Below are positions 22,625 to 31,764 of a stretch of DNA of 64,000 bases, piece by piece. The notes under the pieces are model-generated. The model was given only the letters and a program-made list of their open reading frames with translations. It was not told where the DNA came from and searched no databases. Position 1 is the first letter of the stretch, and the number at the start of each line of letters is the position of its first letter. Origin of the DNA: Pseudomonas sessilinigenes (lineage in GTDB: Bacteria > Pseudomonadota > Gammaproteobacteria > Pseudomonadales > Pseudomonadaceae); NCBI RefSeq assembly GCF_003850565.1, contig NZ_CP027706.1, positions 1,922,001 through 1,986,000 of the forward strand, given 5' to 3'. The position numbers were made by a program, and so were the translations under genes.

Positions 22625-22724
22625 CCCTTGGGTAGCTGCCATTCCCTTCGATAGTAGAGCTGGCGCGGAAGCTGCATCTCGTGGCAATTCGCCGGTTTTC
22701 CGTCACCGGATTTTGGAGGGTAGG

Positions 22725-23327
22725 ATGCGTAGCCTGGTTTTGCTGCTGGCCTTTTTGGCGCTTGGCGGCTGCATGAATGTCAGTGATATGGGCGAAGGGG
22801 TGCGCTACCACCTGAGCGATGCGGGGATGCTCGATCATAGCGATACCCGGCGTACCAGTTCGTTTCGCATTCAACCCGATTCGTACATTTTCATCGCCCA
22901 AGGGCACTTTGTGCCGCCTGGCAGCGCTTATCCGCGACCTAACGTAGTGGCTGAGGAAGCCTTCAACGGCTTTATCGAGTATTTCCCGATGGTCCGCCGG
23001 GCCAAGGCTCCGGAAGGCCTCAATGAAGCCATGGCCGAAGCTCGGAGCCAGGGCGCGCATTACCTGCTCTATGCGCGGTTCGCCAAGGCCGATGACCGCA
23101 TCGGCAACTCTGACGAATGGCTGGACCAGGAAGCGGTGGATCGCCTGGGGGTCGACACCAGTACCATCCAGATCATGCTGATCGAAACCAGCACTCAGTA
23201 CCTGATCGATTCCGCGCGCATGCGCAGTCGCGGCGGTTTACTGACGTTCCATGACAACAAGCCGCAAGACTTGCTCGGCCCACCCCTGCAGCAATACGCT
23301 CGTGGCCTGTTGGGGTTGAGCGACTGA
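22725..23327 (+). CDS. DUF4823 lipoprotein
   Basis: A 200-residue lipoprotein: the signal peptide ends in LALGGC, with Cys16 as the lipid-attachment site. The mature domain belongs to DUF4823, whose function is unknown. Asn at position +3 and no aspartate at +2 argue for outer-membrane sorting. A GGAGGG lies 5-10 bases before the ATG at 22725. It is followed after 18 bases by the DUF1285 gene, a conserved pair in Pseudomonas. Confidence 0.88.
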   Translation: MRSLVLLLAFLALGGCMNVSDMGEGVRYHLSDAGMLDHSDTRRTSSFRIQPDSYIFIAQGHFVPPGSAYPRPNVVAEEAFNGFIEYFPMVRRAKAPEGLNEAMAEARSQGAHYLLYARFAKADDRIGNSDEWLDQEAVDRLGVDTSTIQIMLIETSTQYLIDSARMRSRGGLLTFHDNKPQDLLGPPLQQYARGLLGLSD

Positions 23328-23345
23328 AGCAAGGAGGAGAGTGGT

Positions 23346-23909
23346 ATGAGTGGTCCAGGCAAGGCCAACGATTTGCTGGCGCAGATTCCCAAGGCTGAAA
23401 AGGGTTTACCGCCGGTCCATTCGTGGAATCCCGAGTTCTGCGGCGATATCGACATGCGTATCGCCCGCGACGGAACCTGGTACTACCTGGGTACGCCCAT
23501 CGGCCGCAAGCCCATGGTCAAGTTGTTCTCCACCATCATCCGCCGCGATGGTGACGACTACTTCCTCGTCACCCCGGTGGAGAAGGTCGGGATCAAGGTC
23601 GATGACGCGCCCTTTGTCGCGGTGACCCTGGAAGTAGAGGGGCGAGGCGAGGAGCAGGAGCTGCGTTTTTTCACTAATGTCGATGAGCAGGTGTGTGCCG
23701 GCAGCGAGCATCCGCTGCGGGTAGAGGTTGACCCGCAAACCGGGGAACCGGCGCCTTATATCCACATCCGACACAATCTCGAGGCGCTGATCCATCGCAA
23801 TGTTTTCTACCAGTTGGTGGAACTGGCGCAGGCTCGCGTCCTGGACGGCCGGAGCTGGCTTGGGGTGTGGAGCGGCGGGGTATTTTTCCCCATTGGCGCG
23901 GAGCCTTGA
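23346..23909 (+). CDS. DUF1285 protein
   Basis: A 187-residue cytosolic protein. The family signature is visible in [20 protein letters not shown] and in the C-terminal [17 protein letters not shown]. The structure known for the family is a two-domain beta fold of unknown function. It has AGGAGAG upstream and probably shares a transcript with the DUF4823 gene. Confidence 0.9.
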   Translation: MSGPGKANDLLAQIPKAEKGLPPVHSWNPEFCGDIDMRIARDGTWYYLGTPIGRKPMVKLFSTIIRRDGDDYFLVTPVEKVGIKVDDAPFVAVTLEVEGRGEEQELRFFTNVDEQVCAGSEHPLRVEVDPQTGEPAPYIHIRHNLEALIHRNVFYQLVELAQARVLDGRSWLGVWSGGVFFPIGAEP

Positions 23910-23965
23910 GCCGCGCCCGGACTGTTGTAAGAATATATTTCTTGCTCTTGATCCGGCCTTTCATG

Positions 23966-24003
23966 TATCAAATCCGACATGATCAAACATGTCCGATTCG
24001 ATA
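23966..24003. promoter_or_regulatory. 38-bp inverted repeat over the start of the GntR gene (likely operator)
   Basis: The arms TATCAAATCCGACATG (23966-23981) and CATGTCCGATTCGATA (23988-24003) match at 14 of 16 positions around a 6-base spacer. The repeat covers the proposed GntR start codon, so a bound dimer would block expression; autoregulation is inferred. Confidence 0.7.
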
Positions 24004-24692
24004 AGAAAAAAAGGGTGGTCGACGAGCTGATCCGGCGCATTGAAAGCGGCCTGATGGAGGACGGCTTCCAGCTACCGGGAGAGCATCGCCTGGCCGAGGA
24101 GTTCGGTGTCAGCCGTGGCACCCTGCGCGAGGCCCTGGCTGAGCTCAAGCGACGTAATTACATTGCCACGCAGAGCGGGGTGGGCTCCATCGTCACCTTC
24201 GACGGCGTCGCACTGGACCAAAACCATGGCTGGGCCCAGGCCCTGGCCGACAGCGGCGCACTGATCAACACCGAGGTGTTGCGCTTAGAGGCGATCTGTC
24301 GTCCGGACCTCAAGCATCGCCTGGGCACTGACCGGTTCATCGCCCTGGATCGCCGGCGTCGCAGCACCGATGGCCGGGTACTGTCCCTTGAGCGTTCGCT
24401 GATCCCTGCATCCGGCGAGCTGGAAGGCCTGCCTCGGGTCGGCCTGATCGATGATTCCCTGACCATCACCCTGGCCGCCTATGGCTATATCGGCGAGCGC
24501 GGTGACCAATGGATCGGCGCCGAGCCGTTGAGTGCCGAGGACGCCGAGTTGCTGGGGCGGGCCACCGGTGAAGTGTTCCTCAAGGCCCTGCGTACCACCT
24601 ATGACCGCCAGGGCCGTTTCATGGAGCAGGTCGAGAGCCTCCTGGACCCGCAGCATTTTCGCATGCACCTGCAATTCGGGGATTTGCTGTGA
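23979..24692 (+). CDS. GntR-family regulator with UTRA-type effector domain
   Basis: A 237-residue protein. The N-terminal winged helix-turn-helix (to about residue 70) contains PGEHRLAEEFGVSRGTLREA. The C-terminal half has the UTRA pattern (LERSLIPASG; ITLAAYGYIGERGDQWI). It probably controls the three genes downstream, which it overlaps by four bases, in the manner of E. coli YegW. Its start lies inside the inverted repeat described separately. A later GTG near 24015 is possible but has no better Shine-Dalgarno. Confidence 0.88.
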   Translation: MIKHVRFDKKKRVVDELIRRIESGLMEDGFQLPGEHRLAEEFGVSRGTLREALAELKRRNYIATQSGVGSIVTFDGVALDQNHGWAQALADSGALINTEVLRLEAICRPDLKHRLGTDRFIALDRRRRSTDGRVLSLERSLIPASGELEGLPRVGLIDDSLTITLAAYGYIGERGDQWIGAEPLSAEDAELLGRATGEVFLKALRTTYDRQGRFMEQVESLLDPQHFRMHLQFGDLL

Positions 24693-25687
24693 GCCCCATC
24701 CAGCGTGCGCTGGGAGCTTTCTACGGACTGGCCTTGGGCGACGCCCTGGGGATGCCGACCCAGTCCCTGAGCCATGAGCAGATCCGCCAACGTTTCGGCA
24801 GCATCCATACCCTGGAGGATGCCGGCCCGGACCAGCCGATCGCCGCCAACATGCCCAAGGGCTCGATCACCGATGACACCGAGCAGGCGATCCTGGTCGG
24901 GCGCCTGCTGGTGCAGGGGCGAGGCCGGATCGATCCGCAAGAGCTGGCGCAGGGCCTGGTCGAATGGGAAGCCGCCATGCGAGCCAAGGGTTCCCAGGAT
25001 CTGCTGGGGCCTTCCACCAAACATGCCATTGAGATGATCCTCGCCGGGTATTCGGTGGAGGAGTCGGGGCGTTATGGCACCACCAATGGTGCAGCCATGC
25101 GCATCACCCCGGTGGCGATCGCTACCGATGTTGCCGAGCCGCAGGCCTTTGTCCAGGCCGTGGCCCAGGCCTGCCAGGTGACCCATAACACCAGCCTGGG
25201 CATTGCCAGCGCAGCGGCAGTGGCCGCGGTGGTGTCTGCGGGCATCAACGGGGCGCCGCTGGTCGAGGCCCTTGCCCTGGGGATGCGGCTTGCCCGCCAG
25301 GCCGAGGCGCACGGTTACTGGGTGGCCGGCGCGAGCATCGCTGCCCGCCTGGAGTGGGCCGCGACCTTGCGGGTCGATGGCGACAAGGCCCGGTTCACCC
25401 GGACGCTGTATGAACTGATTGGTACCTCGGTGGCCTCCCAGGAGTCGGTGGTGGTGAGTTTTGCCCTGGCCGGACAAGTGGCGCTGGGGCAGCTGGCGGC
25501 TTTCGAGGCGCTGTGCCTGGCCGCCAGCCTGGGCGGCGACACCGACACGATTGCCGCGATCCTCGGCGCCATGCTCGGCGCCTGCCTGGGCCTGGACGGC
25601 TGGCCTGGCGATCTGATCGCCTTGGTGCGGCAGGTCAATAAACTGGATCTGCAGCCTCTGGTAGAACAACTGCTGGCCTTGCGCTGA
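24689..25687 (+). CDS. ADP-ribosylglycohydrolase-family hydrolase (YegU-like)
   Basis: A 332-residue all-helical enzyme of the DraG/ARH fold. The opening is ALGDALGMPTQ, with the metal ligands in SITDDTEQA and in the C-terminal GGDTDTIAA. The family hydrolyses N- or O-glycosidic bonds to ribose. Here, between a GntR regulator and a nucleobase-type permease plus a PfkB kinase, it more likely acts on a free nucleoside-like compound than on an ADP-ribosylated protein; this is inference. It starts GTG overlapping the regulator stop (GTGA). Confidence 0.88.
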   Translation: MSPIQRALGAFYGLALGDALGMPTQSLSHEQIRQRFGSIHTLEDAGPDQPIAANMPKGSITDDTEQAILVGRLLVQGRGRIDPQELAQGLVEWEAAMRAKGSQDLLGPSTKHAIEMILAGYSVEESGRYGTTNGAAMRITPVAIATDVAEPQAFVQAVAQACQVTHNTSLGIASAAAVAAVVSAGINGAPLVEALALGMRLARQAEAHGYWVAGASIAARLEWAATLRVDGDKARFTRTLYELIGTSVASQESVVVSFALAGQVALGQLAAFEALCLAASLGGDTDTIAAILGAMLGACLGLDGWPGDLIALVRQVNKLDLQPLVEQLLALR

Positions 25688-25849
25688 TTCGCCAAGGCCG
25701 TTGCACCGTCGGCCAGCCGCCGACCGCTATGGAAAGCCCTGAGCTCGCCCGCTGCGGCTGGCGGCTCTGGATACGGCCAGGAATGCCGGGATGTTCAGCG
25801 ACTTCCGAAATTGCCTAAGACCATAACAACGGCAACAGGAGCGTTACCG

Positions 25850-27316
25850 ATGAGTTCATCGACAGCCGGGCAGGGTGCCGGGCAACTGGAGACCCGTGGC
25901 ATCGAACCCGTCCCCGAGGCGGAGTGCGACGGCCATCCGCTACAACTGTTCTGGGTCTGGTTCGCAGCCAATATCAGTATTCTCGGCTTGCCCCTGGGGG
26001 CGACGCTGGTAGCGTTTCGTGGCTTGTCGATCTGGCAGGTACTGCTGGTGGCGTTCCTCGGCTCGGTGGGCTCGTTCGCCGTGGTCGGCCTGATCTCGGT
26101 GGCCGGTCGGCGGGGGCGGGCTCCCAGCCTCACGCTGTCACGGGCGATCTTCGGGGTGCGGGGTAATATTGGCCCGACCCTGGTGTCGATGCTGTCCCGG
26201 GTGGGCTGGGAAACGGTGAATACCACCACGGCCGCCTTCGTCCTGCTGTCCCTGAGTTCGATCCTGTTCCAGACCCCGGCGTCGGCGAAGGATGCACCTT
26301 TGCTGACCCTGCTGTTCATCGCCATTTTCGTGCTGCTGACCCTGAGCGTATCGGGCCTGGGTCACGCCACCTTGCTGCTGATCCAGAAGTGGGCCACCTA
26401 TGGTTTTGGCGCATTGAACGTGCTGGTGGGCGGGTTTCTCTGCGCCACCATCGACTGGACCGCCGTGTTCAATGCAGCTCCAGCACCCATGAGCGCCGTG
26501 TTGATCGGCATCGGCACCATGGCCGCGGGTACCGGTATCGGCTGGGCCAGCTCCGGGGCGGACATGTCGCGTTATCAGCGGCGCTCGGTCACCGCCGGCC
26601 GCCTGGTGGCCTCGGCCGCCTTCGGTGCCGGCATTCCGCTGGTACTTTTGATCACGTTGGGGGGCTTGCTGTCGGTGGGCAATGATCACCTGGCCTCGGC
26701 AGTCGATCCGATCATTGCCATCCGCGACATGCTGCCGACCTGGATGGCCGTGCCTTACCTGGTCGCCGCCTTCGGCGGGCTGCTGCTGTCGAACAACCTG
26801 TCGGTGTATTCCGCCGGCCTCACCGCATTGACCCTGGGCCTGAAGGTCAAGCGTGTCTATGCGGTGCTGGTGGACATCGTGGCGATCTTCATCGGCTCGA
26901 TCTACTTCATGCTGATCGCCGACAGCTTCTATGGCCCCTTCATCAGCTTCATTTCCCTGCTGGCGGTACCCATCACCGCCTGGGTGGGGATCTTCGTGAT
27001 GGACCTGGTCCACCGTCACCACTACAGCGCCGCCGACTTGCTGGATGTCAGCCCCACCAGTGCCTACTGGTACCAGGGCGGTATCGAATGGCGCGCCTTC
27101 GGCGCCTGGTTGCTGGCGATCGTCCTGGGTTTTTGCTTCACCAGCATTGGCACCACCGCCGAGGATGTCTGGTTCACCGGGCCTCTGGCCAATTCATGGC
27201 TAGGCCAGAACGGCCTGGGCTGGGTTGTCACGTTCCTGGTGGCCGGTGGTGGTTATGGGTTGCTGGGCGGGGCGCGGGACCGGCGTGCCGGTTTTGCCGA
27301 GAATGCCAATGCCTAG
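25850..27316 (+). CDS. NCS1-family purine/cytosine permease
   Basis: A 488-residue integral membrane protein with about 12 hydrophobic segments, of the cytosine permease/purine-cytosine permease type (FWVWFAANISILGLPLGA near residue 35). It imports a nucleobase, nucleoside or related compound with a cation. ATG 25850 is preceded by AGGAG at 8 bases; the frame is open from a TTG at 25811 without support. The last bases overlap the kinase gene, so the four-gene unit is one operon. Confidence 0.9.
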   Translation: MSSSTAGQGAGQLETRGIEPVPEAECDGHPLQLFWVWFAANISILGLPLGATLVAFRGLSIWQVLLVAFLGSVGSFAVVGLISVAGRRGRAPSLTLSRAIFGVRGNIGPTLVSMLSRVGWETVNTTTAAFVLLSLSSILFQTPASAKDAPLLTLLFIAIFVLLTLSVSGLGHATLLLIQKWATYGFGALNVLVGGFLCATIDWTAVFNAAPAPMSAVLIGIGTMAAGTGIGWASSGADMSRYQRRSVTAGRLVASAAFGAGIPLVLLITLGGLLSVGNDHLASAVDPIIAIRDMLPTWMAVPYLVAAFGGLLLSNNLSVYSAGLTALTLGLKVKRVYAVLVDIVAIFIGSIYFMLIADSFYGPFISFISLLAVPITAWVGIFVMDLVHRHHYSAADLLDVSPTSAYWYQGGIEWRAFGAWLLAIVLGFCFTSIGTTAEDVWFTGPLANSWLGQNGLGWVVTFLVAGGGYGLLGGARDRRAGFAENANA

Positions 27317-28229
27317 GCTGCTTCATAGCGGCCAGGTCATTGTCGATCTGGCGATGCCGGTGGAATGCCTGCCGGCGCCGGGGGGCGAGGTGTTGGCCGA
27401 GTCGGCACGCTTCGATGCCGGTGGCGGTTTCAATGTCATGGCGGCGGCGGCGCGTAACGGCTTGCCGGTGGTCTACCTGGGGCGCCATGGCCAGGGGCGC
27501 TTCGGTGACCTGGCGCGCGAGGCGATGCAGCGCGAAGGCATCCAGATGAGCCTGGCGTGCAGTCCTGGCGCCGATACCGGCTTGTGTGTGGTCCTGACCG
27601 ACGCCAGTGCCGAGCGCACCTTCATTTCCCATATCGGTGCCGAGGGCGAGCTGTCCACCGAGGACCTGGCGCAGGTCCGGGTGGCGGCCGATGATTATGT
27701 CTATGTCAGTGGCTACAGCCTGCTGCAGGCGAGCAAGGCCCAGGCTTTGCTCGACTGGTTGCTGGCCCTGCCAAGCGACCTGCCGCTGATGTTCGATCCG
27801 GGACCTCTACTGGGCTCGGTGGAACCATCGCTGATAGCGGCCCTGCTGCCTCGGGTGGGTATCTGGAGCAGCAATCGCGCCGAGGCGCTGCAATTCACCG
27901 GGTGCCTGGATATCGACAGTGCCTTGGAGCACTTGGCCATGCGCCTGGCACCCGAGGCTTTGCTGGTGCTGCGTGATGGTCCCCGGGGGTGCTGGATCAG
28001 CCAGCAGGGGCGACATGCCCTGGTGCCCGGGTTTCAGGTCGAAGCGCTGGACAGCAATGGGGCCGGTGATGCCCACGCTGGGGTCTTTGTCGCGGCCCTC
28101 GCGGCGGGCTACGCGCCCCTGGCAGCCGCTCGCCGGGCCAACGCCGCGGCAGCCCTGGCGGTTACCCGCCGGGGGCCGGCCACGGCGCCGGGCACTGCAG
28201 AAGTTGAGGCCATGCTGCGGGCTTGCTGA
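27303..28229 (+). CDS. PfkB-family carbohydrate/nucleoside kinase (YegV-like)
   Basis: A 308-residue ribokinase-like enzyme. The N-terminal substrate lid contains GGGFNVMAAAARNG, and the C-terminal NGAGDAHAG holds the anion hole and catalytic aspartate. It likely phosphorylates the sugar or nucleoside delivered by the permease and hydrolase. ATG 27303 or 27309 are both possible; both overlap the permease stop. The gene ends 5 bases from the convergent gene at 28235, with no terminator seen between. Confidence 0.9.
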   Translation: MPMPRLLHSGQVIVDLAMPVECLPAPGGEVLAESARFDAGGGFNVMAAAARNGLPVVYLGRHGQGRFGDLAREAMQREGIQMSLACSPGADTGLCVVLTDASAERTFISHIGAEGELSTEDLAQVRVAADDYVYVSGYSLLQASKAQALLDWLLALPSDLPLMFDPGPLLGSVEPSLIAALLPRVGIWSSNRAEALQFTGCLDIDSALEHLAMRLAPEALLVLRDGPRGCWISQQGRHALVPGFQVEALDSNGAGDAHAGVFVAALAAGYAPLAAARRANAAAALAVTRRGPATAPGTAEVEAMLRAC

Positions 28230-28234
28230 TCCGC

Positions 28235-28615
28235 TTAGCCAGCCTGGCACAAGGCTTCGATCAATTCCTGCTTGCGCATGCGCGAGCGTCCCGCAATGTT
28301 CTTTACCCGTGCTTCCTGGAGCAGGCTGTCCCTGGTCTGGGTGGCCAGCGACGCCTTGCTGTTACGTGGGTGGCCCTGGCGGCTCGCGGCTGCGCGCCGG
28401 GCTGAGTCGCTGCGGGCCCGGGCCTTGTCCGTCGGGTTCTTGTCCCTGCCGGAGCCCCCGGCCCGCTCGCCGCCGCCGGACTGCTTGTTGACCGTGGCCC
28501 AGGCCCTGGCTTCGGCCTCCTCCGGGGGCAGGCCGCGTTCTTCATAGCTGGCCTCGATGGCCGCCGCCTTGCGCCGCTGGGCCAGGGTGTACTTGGCTTT
28601 GCTTCCTCGAGTCAT
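28235..28615 (-). CDS. Small basic protein with C-terminal Rho-N/SAP-like helix pair
   Basis: A 126-residue, highly charged protein. The N-terminal ~50 residues (YTLAQRRKAAAIEASYEERG) are a motif common in Pseudomonas proteins annotated loosely as plasmid stabilization proteins. The centre is Lys/Arg/Ser-rich. The C-terminus (LLQEARVKNIAGRSRMRKQE) resembles the Rho N-terminal helix-extended-loop-helix nucleic-acid-binding domain. DNA or RNA binding is plausible; no plasmid function is implied by the context. The ATG at 28615 has AGAGGA about 8 bases upstream. Confidence 0.78.
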   Translation of the reverse strand: MTRGSKAKYTLAQRRKAAAIEASYEERGLPPEEAEARAWATVNKQSGGGERAGGSGRDKNPTDKARARSDSARRAAASRQGHPRNSKASLATQTRDSLLQEARVKNIAGRSRMRKQELIEALCQAG

Positions 28616-28676
28616 GGCGTCTTTCCTCTTGGATCCTGGCAAGCAGGACTGGCTAGATGACAGCGCGAATGGCCCG

Positions 28677-29003
28677 TTACTGATTGCTGCCTTCGGAGCC
28701 CGAGCCGCCGGTGGTGGTCTTGGAGCCGGTGCCGCTTTTGCCGTTGTCCGGTGTCCCGGAGTCCAGGGTGCCGGCGCCGCCCTGGCGGCCGTTGTCGTTG
28801 CCCTGGATCCGTGGATCGGTGCCGGTGGCTGGTGGCAACGAGCCTTCGTCCATGGTCGGCGGGTTGATGTTGATCTTCGGTGAGCCTTGGGTAGCCGGGG
28901 ATTTGGGGCCTTCCACGGGGTTGGTGGGGCCGGTGGAGCCGGCCATGGCCGCGCTGGACAGCAGTCCGGCCAGGACCAGGGCAGAGAGTTGGACCTTGAT
29001 CAT
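28677..29003 (-). CDS. Small secreted low-complexity protein
   Basis: A 108-residue protein. A signal peptide ends in AAMA at residues 18-21. The mature part is rich in Gly, Pro, Ser, Thr, Asn and Asp with no cysteine and no recognisable fold. A GGAGG stands 7 bases before the ATG. It is probably a periplasmic or surface protein conserved among related Pseudomonas. No function can be proposed. Confidence 0.72.
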   Translation of the reverse strand: MIKVQLSALVLAGLLSSAAMAGSTGPTNPVEGPKSPATQGSPKININPPTMDEGSLPPATGTDPRIQGNDNGRQGGAGTLDSGTPDNGKSGTGSKTTTGGSGSEGSNQ

Positions 29004-29087
29004 GATGTCGCCTCCATTCGTTAGAGTCGCTACCTGATATTGGTCTGCCCTGGCCCGCGATTGGTGCCGGGTGATCGACGAACGGTG

Positions 29088-30302
29088 TCAGGCCTGGGCC
29101 GCCCGGGATCGAAGCCGGTAGCTCCAGCCCAGGCGGCCAAGCGCGATCAGCCAGTTCACTGTGGCGATCGCCAGCACGCCTAGCAGCAATGCCTGGATTC
29201 CGGCTTCGACGATGATCCGTCCGGCCAGCCACGGGAAGCCGAATACGCCAATGAAGTAGGACAGGCTGAACAGCAGCAATGCCTGCGAGGTGTGGCCCGG
29301 TGGCGCTTCATTGGCTGCCTGGCCGTTGATCACCGAGTAGGTCAGGCCATAGCCGATGCCCAGTGCCATGGCGGCCAGCAGGTAGCTGGCGCTGCTGTCC
29401 ACCACCGACAGGAACAGCAGGATCGACACCATCATCAATCCCGACAACAGGCACGCGGCCCAGTACGGATCGCGTTTGACCACGATGCCGGCAATCAGCA
29501 TCCGGCTGGCGATGGCCGCGCTCATGAAACCAATGAAGAACAGTGAGTAGTCCACGCCCCGGGAGGGGCCATAGCTGGTCTGGAAGCTCGACAGGCCGCC
29601 GAACACGCAACCTCCCAGGCCCACCATCAGGATCGGGAACAGGGCCCTGGAGGTCAGTACCCGGAGGGTGCCGGTCCAGGTGATTCGTGCCGCTGCGGTA
29701 CCCAGGTGGTCGGTACGCCGCTGCAGGTGGCCAGCCAGTCGCCAGAAGATCAGCACACCTAGCAGGCTGGCTGCGGCGGCAAGGAAAAAGCTGCTGCTCA
29801 GGGGATATCCCAGGGCACTGGCCAGGCGCCCGAGCAGTGGAGCGGAGCCGATGCCGCTCATCATGCTGCCCGACAACAGGGCGAAGTAGCGTGGGCGCTG
29901 CGAGGGGGCGACCAGCATGGCGACGATGATCGGTCCCAGGGTGTAGAACACTCCCCAACCCAGGCCAAGGATCAAGCCGAAGCACAACAGTGCGGGCCCG
30001 ACGCCGGGCGTCAGGGCGAAGCCCAGGCAGGCGATGACCAGCAGGCTGCCGAAGCAGGCCACCGAGCGCGCAGCGCCGAGCCAGTCCGCCAGGTGCCCGG
30101 AGGCGATCACCGCAACGAAGGTACTGAGCATCGCCACGGAAATCACCCGGCCGGCGTCATGCTCGTTGCCGCCGTGGCTGCTGATCAGCAGCGAGAGGAG
30201 GAAGGTCGAGCCATAGGACAGGGACAGCAGGTAGCTGCCCAGGCAGAACAGCCCGAACAACGGGTCGAAAACCCGAGGTGACGGGGGCGTGCAGGGGGAC
30301 AT
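29088..30302 (-). CDS. Major facilitator superfamily transporter
   Basis: A 404-residue, 12-segment membrane protein in two halves joined by a basic loop (RLAGHLQRRTDHLG). The conserved loop after segment 2 reads GHLADWLGAARS, close to the MFS A motif. It could be an efflux or uptake carrier; the substrate is not predictable. I chose the ATG at 30302, with AGAGG upstream, over a 23-residue longer form from 30371 that adds only polar residues before the first segment. Confidence 0.85.
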   Translation of the reverse strand: MSPCTPPSPRVFDPLFGLFCLGSYLLSLSYGSTFLLSLLISSHGGNEHDAGRVISVAMLSTFVAVIASGHLADWLGAARSVACFGSLLVIACLGFALTPGVGPALLCFGLILGLGWGVFYTLGPIIVAMLVAPSQRPRYFALLSGSMMSGIGSAPLLGRLASALGYPLSSSFFLAAAASLLGVLIFWRLAGHLQRRTDHLGTAAARITWTGTLRVLTSRALFPILMVGLGGCVFGGLSSFQTSYGPSRGVDYSLFFIGFMSAAIASRMLIAGIVVKRDPYWAACLLSGLMMVSILLFLSVVDSSASYLLAAMALGIGYGLTYSVINGQAANEAPPGHTSQALLLFSLSYFIGVFGFPWLAGRIIVEAGIQALLLGVLAIATVNWLIALGRLGWSYRLRSRAAQA

Positions 30303-30416
30303 GAAAGCGCCTCTTTGTGCTTGTCGTTGTGCGGGGCTTTCTAACACGTCTGTAGCCAGTGATTGTTCCATTACTCACCGCCTCAGGATCAGTCGGCAGC
30401 GGAGTGAATGAGGGTG

Positions 30417-31058
30417 CTACTGGCCGATTTCCTCCAGCAACTCGCGCCGAAAGCGTTCAAGGCGTTCATGCCGGACCTGGGCCAGTTTGCTGCCAGTGGT
30501 GGTCTGGAAGCCTTCGGCCAAGTGCAGCAGCTTGCTCTGGAAGTGGTCCAGGGTGAAGCGCGAGTCATCCAGTTCGCGTTGTCTGGCCCGTGGGTCGGCC
30601 GGGTCGTACAGGGCTCGGCCCAGGCGCCCCGAGACATAGAAAGTGCGAGCCACGCCGAGCGCGCCCAGGGAGTCGAGGCGATCGGCATCCTGGAGGATTC
30701 GCGCTTCCAGGGTAGTCGGTGTCAGCCCGGCGGAAAAACTGTGGGCGGCGATGGCATGGGCCACGGCCTCGATATCGCTGGCGCTCCAGTGCAAGTCGGC
30801 CAGGACCTGCCGTGCCCGCTGGGCCGAGAGCCGCGAAGCCTGGGAGCGCAGCGGCGAGCTTTTTTCCACGTTCACGCAGTCATGGAGCAGGGTCGCGGCC
30901 AGCAGCAGGCGCAGGTCGCCGCCTTCCTCTGCGGCGATGCGCCGGACATTGCTCCACACCCGATACAGGTGGGACAGGTCGTGGGCGCCGTCGTCGTGGG
31001 GTTCGAAGGCATGGGGCAGCAGGCTGGCAGCCAAGGGTTCCAGGGGCGCGAAAGTCAT
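30417..31058 (-). CDS. HD-domain phosphohydrolase
   Basis: A 213-residue protein with the metal-binding HD signature: HDLSHLYRV, then LLHDCVN, and later ILQDADRLDSLGA. These are the histidine and aspartate ligands of YedJ/YfbR-type phosphohydrolases acting on nucleotides. The frame continues upstream to 31757, but the ATG at 31058, preceded by GGAG, starts the conserved domain. Stand-alone gene; divergent from the GNAT gene. Confidence 0.88.
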   Translation of the reverse strand: MTFAPLEPLAASLLPHAFEPHDDGAHDLSHLYRVWSNVRRIAAEEGGDLRLLLAATLLHDCVNVEKSSPLRSQASRLSAQRARQVLADLHWSASDIEAVAHAIAAHSFSAGLTPTTLEARILQDADRLDSLGALGVARTFYVSGRLGRALYDPADPRARQRELDDSRFTLDHFQSKLLHLAEGFQTTTGSKLAQVRHERLERFRRELLEEIGQ

Positions 31059-31235
31059 GGGGCAGGCTCCGGTTGGCGGTGGGGTCGTCACTCTAACCGC
31101 TGGCGCTGGTGACGATAAGTGTCGATGCGGCGCAAGGCCGGCACGCAGGGATAGCCGATGGTGGATAAATGCCCGTGCATGTCTTTCGGCTGTCGTTCTA
31201 ATATGGCCGACCTGATTCCGCCATGAGAACCGCCG

Positions 31236-31715
31236 ATGACCGTCGAAATCCGTCCTGCGCTGCCCAGCGATGCCCTGCAGATCCTTGCGTTCATCACCGA
31301 ACTCGCCGACTACGAGCGAGCCCGTCACGAGGTGATCGCCAGCGTCGCCGATATCGAGCGCAGCCTGTTCAGCGAAGGCGCCACGGCCCATGGCCTGATG
31401 TGCCTGCGCGACGGCGTACCGATCGGTTTCGCGGTGTTCTTCTTCAGCTATTCCACCTGGCTGGGCAGCAACTGTCTGTACCTGGAGGATCTCTACATCA
31501 CCCCCGAGCAGCGTGGCGGAGGGGCCGGCAAGCAACTGTTGCGGCATCTGGCGCAGATCGCCTGCGACAACGATTGCGGGCGTTTCGAGTGGAGTGTGCT
31601 GGAGTGGAATGAACCGGCGATCCAGTTCTACAAGTCCCTGGGTGCGCAGCCCCAGGAGGAATGGGTCAAGTACCGCATGGATGGCGAGGTGCTGCGGGCC
31701 TTCGCCCGCGGCTGA
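31236..31715 (+). CDS. GNAT-family N-acetyltransferase
   Basis: A 159-residue acetyltransferase with the acetyl-CoA-binding motif EQRGGGAGKQLLRHL and a C-terminal ENEPAIQFYKSLGA-like segment (NEPAIQFYKSLGA). Similar to the small diamine/thialysine acetyltransferase branch (SYSTWLGSNCLYLEDLYI). It transfers an acetyl group to an amine; the substrate is not certain. Confidence 0.9.
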   Translation: MTVEIRPALPSDALQILAFITELADYERARHEVIASVADIERSLFSEGATAHGLMCLRDGVPIGFAVFFFSYSTWLGSNCLYLEDLYITPEQRGGGAGKQLLRHLAQIACDNDCGRFEWSVLEWNEPAIQFYKSLGAQPQEEWVKYRMDGEVLRAFARG

Positions 31716-31721
31716 AGCGCG

Positions 31722-31749
31722 GGCGCCAGCGATCCGGGTCGCTGGCGCC
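31722..31749. terminator. Hairpin between convergent GNAT and dehydrogenase genes
   Basis: An 11-bp perfect stem (31722-31732 with 31739-31749) around TCCGGG. There is no T tract, so termination would be inefficient or Rho-aided. Confidence 0.45.
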
Positions 31750-31764
31750 GCACTCAAGGTCGAC

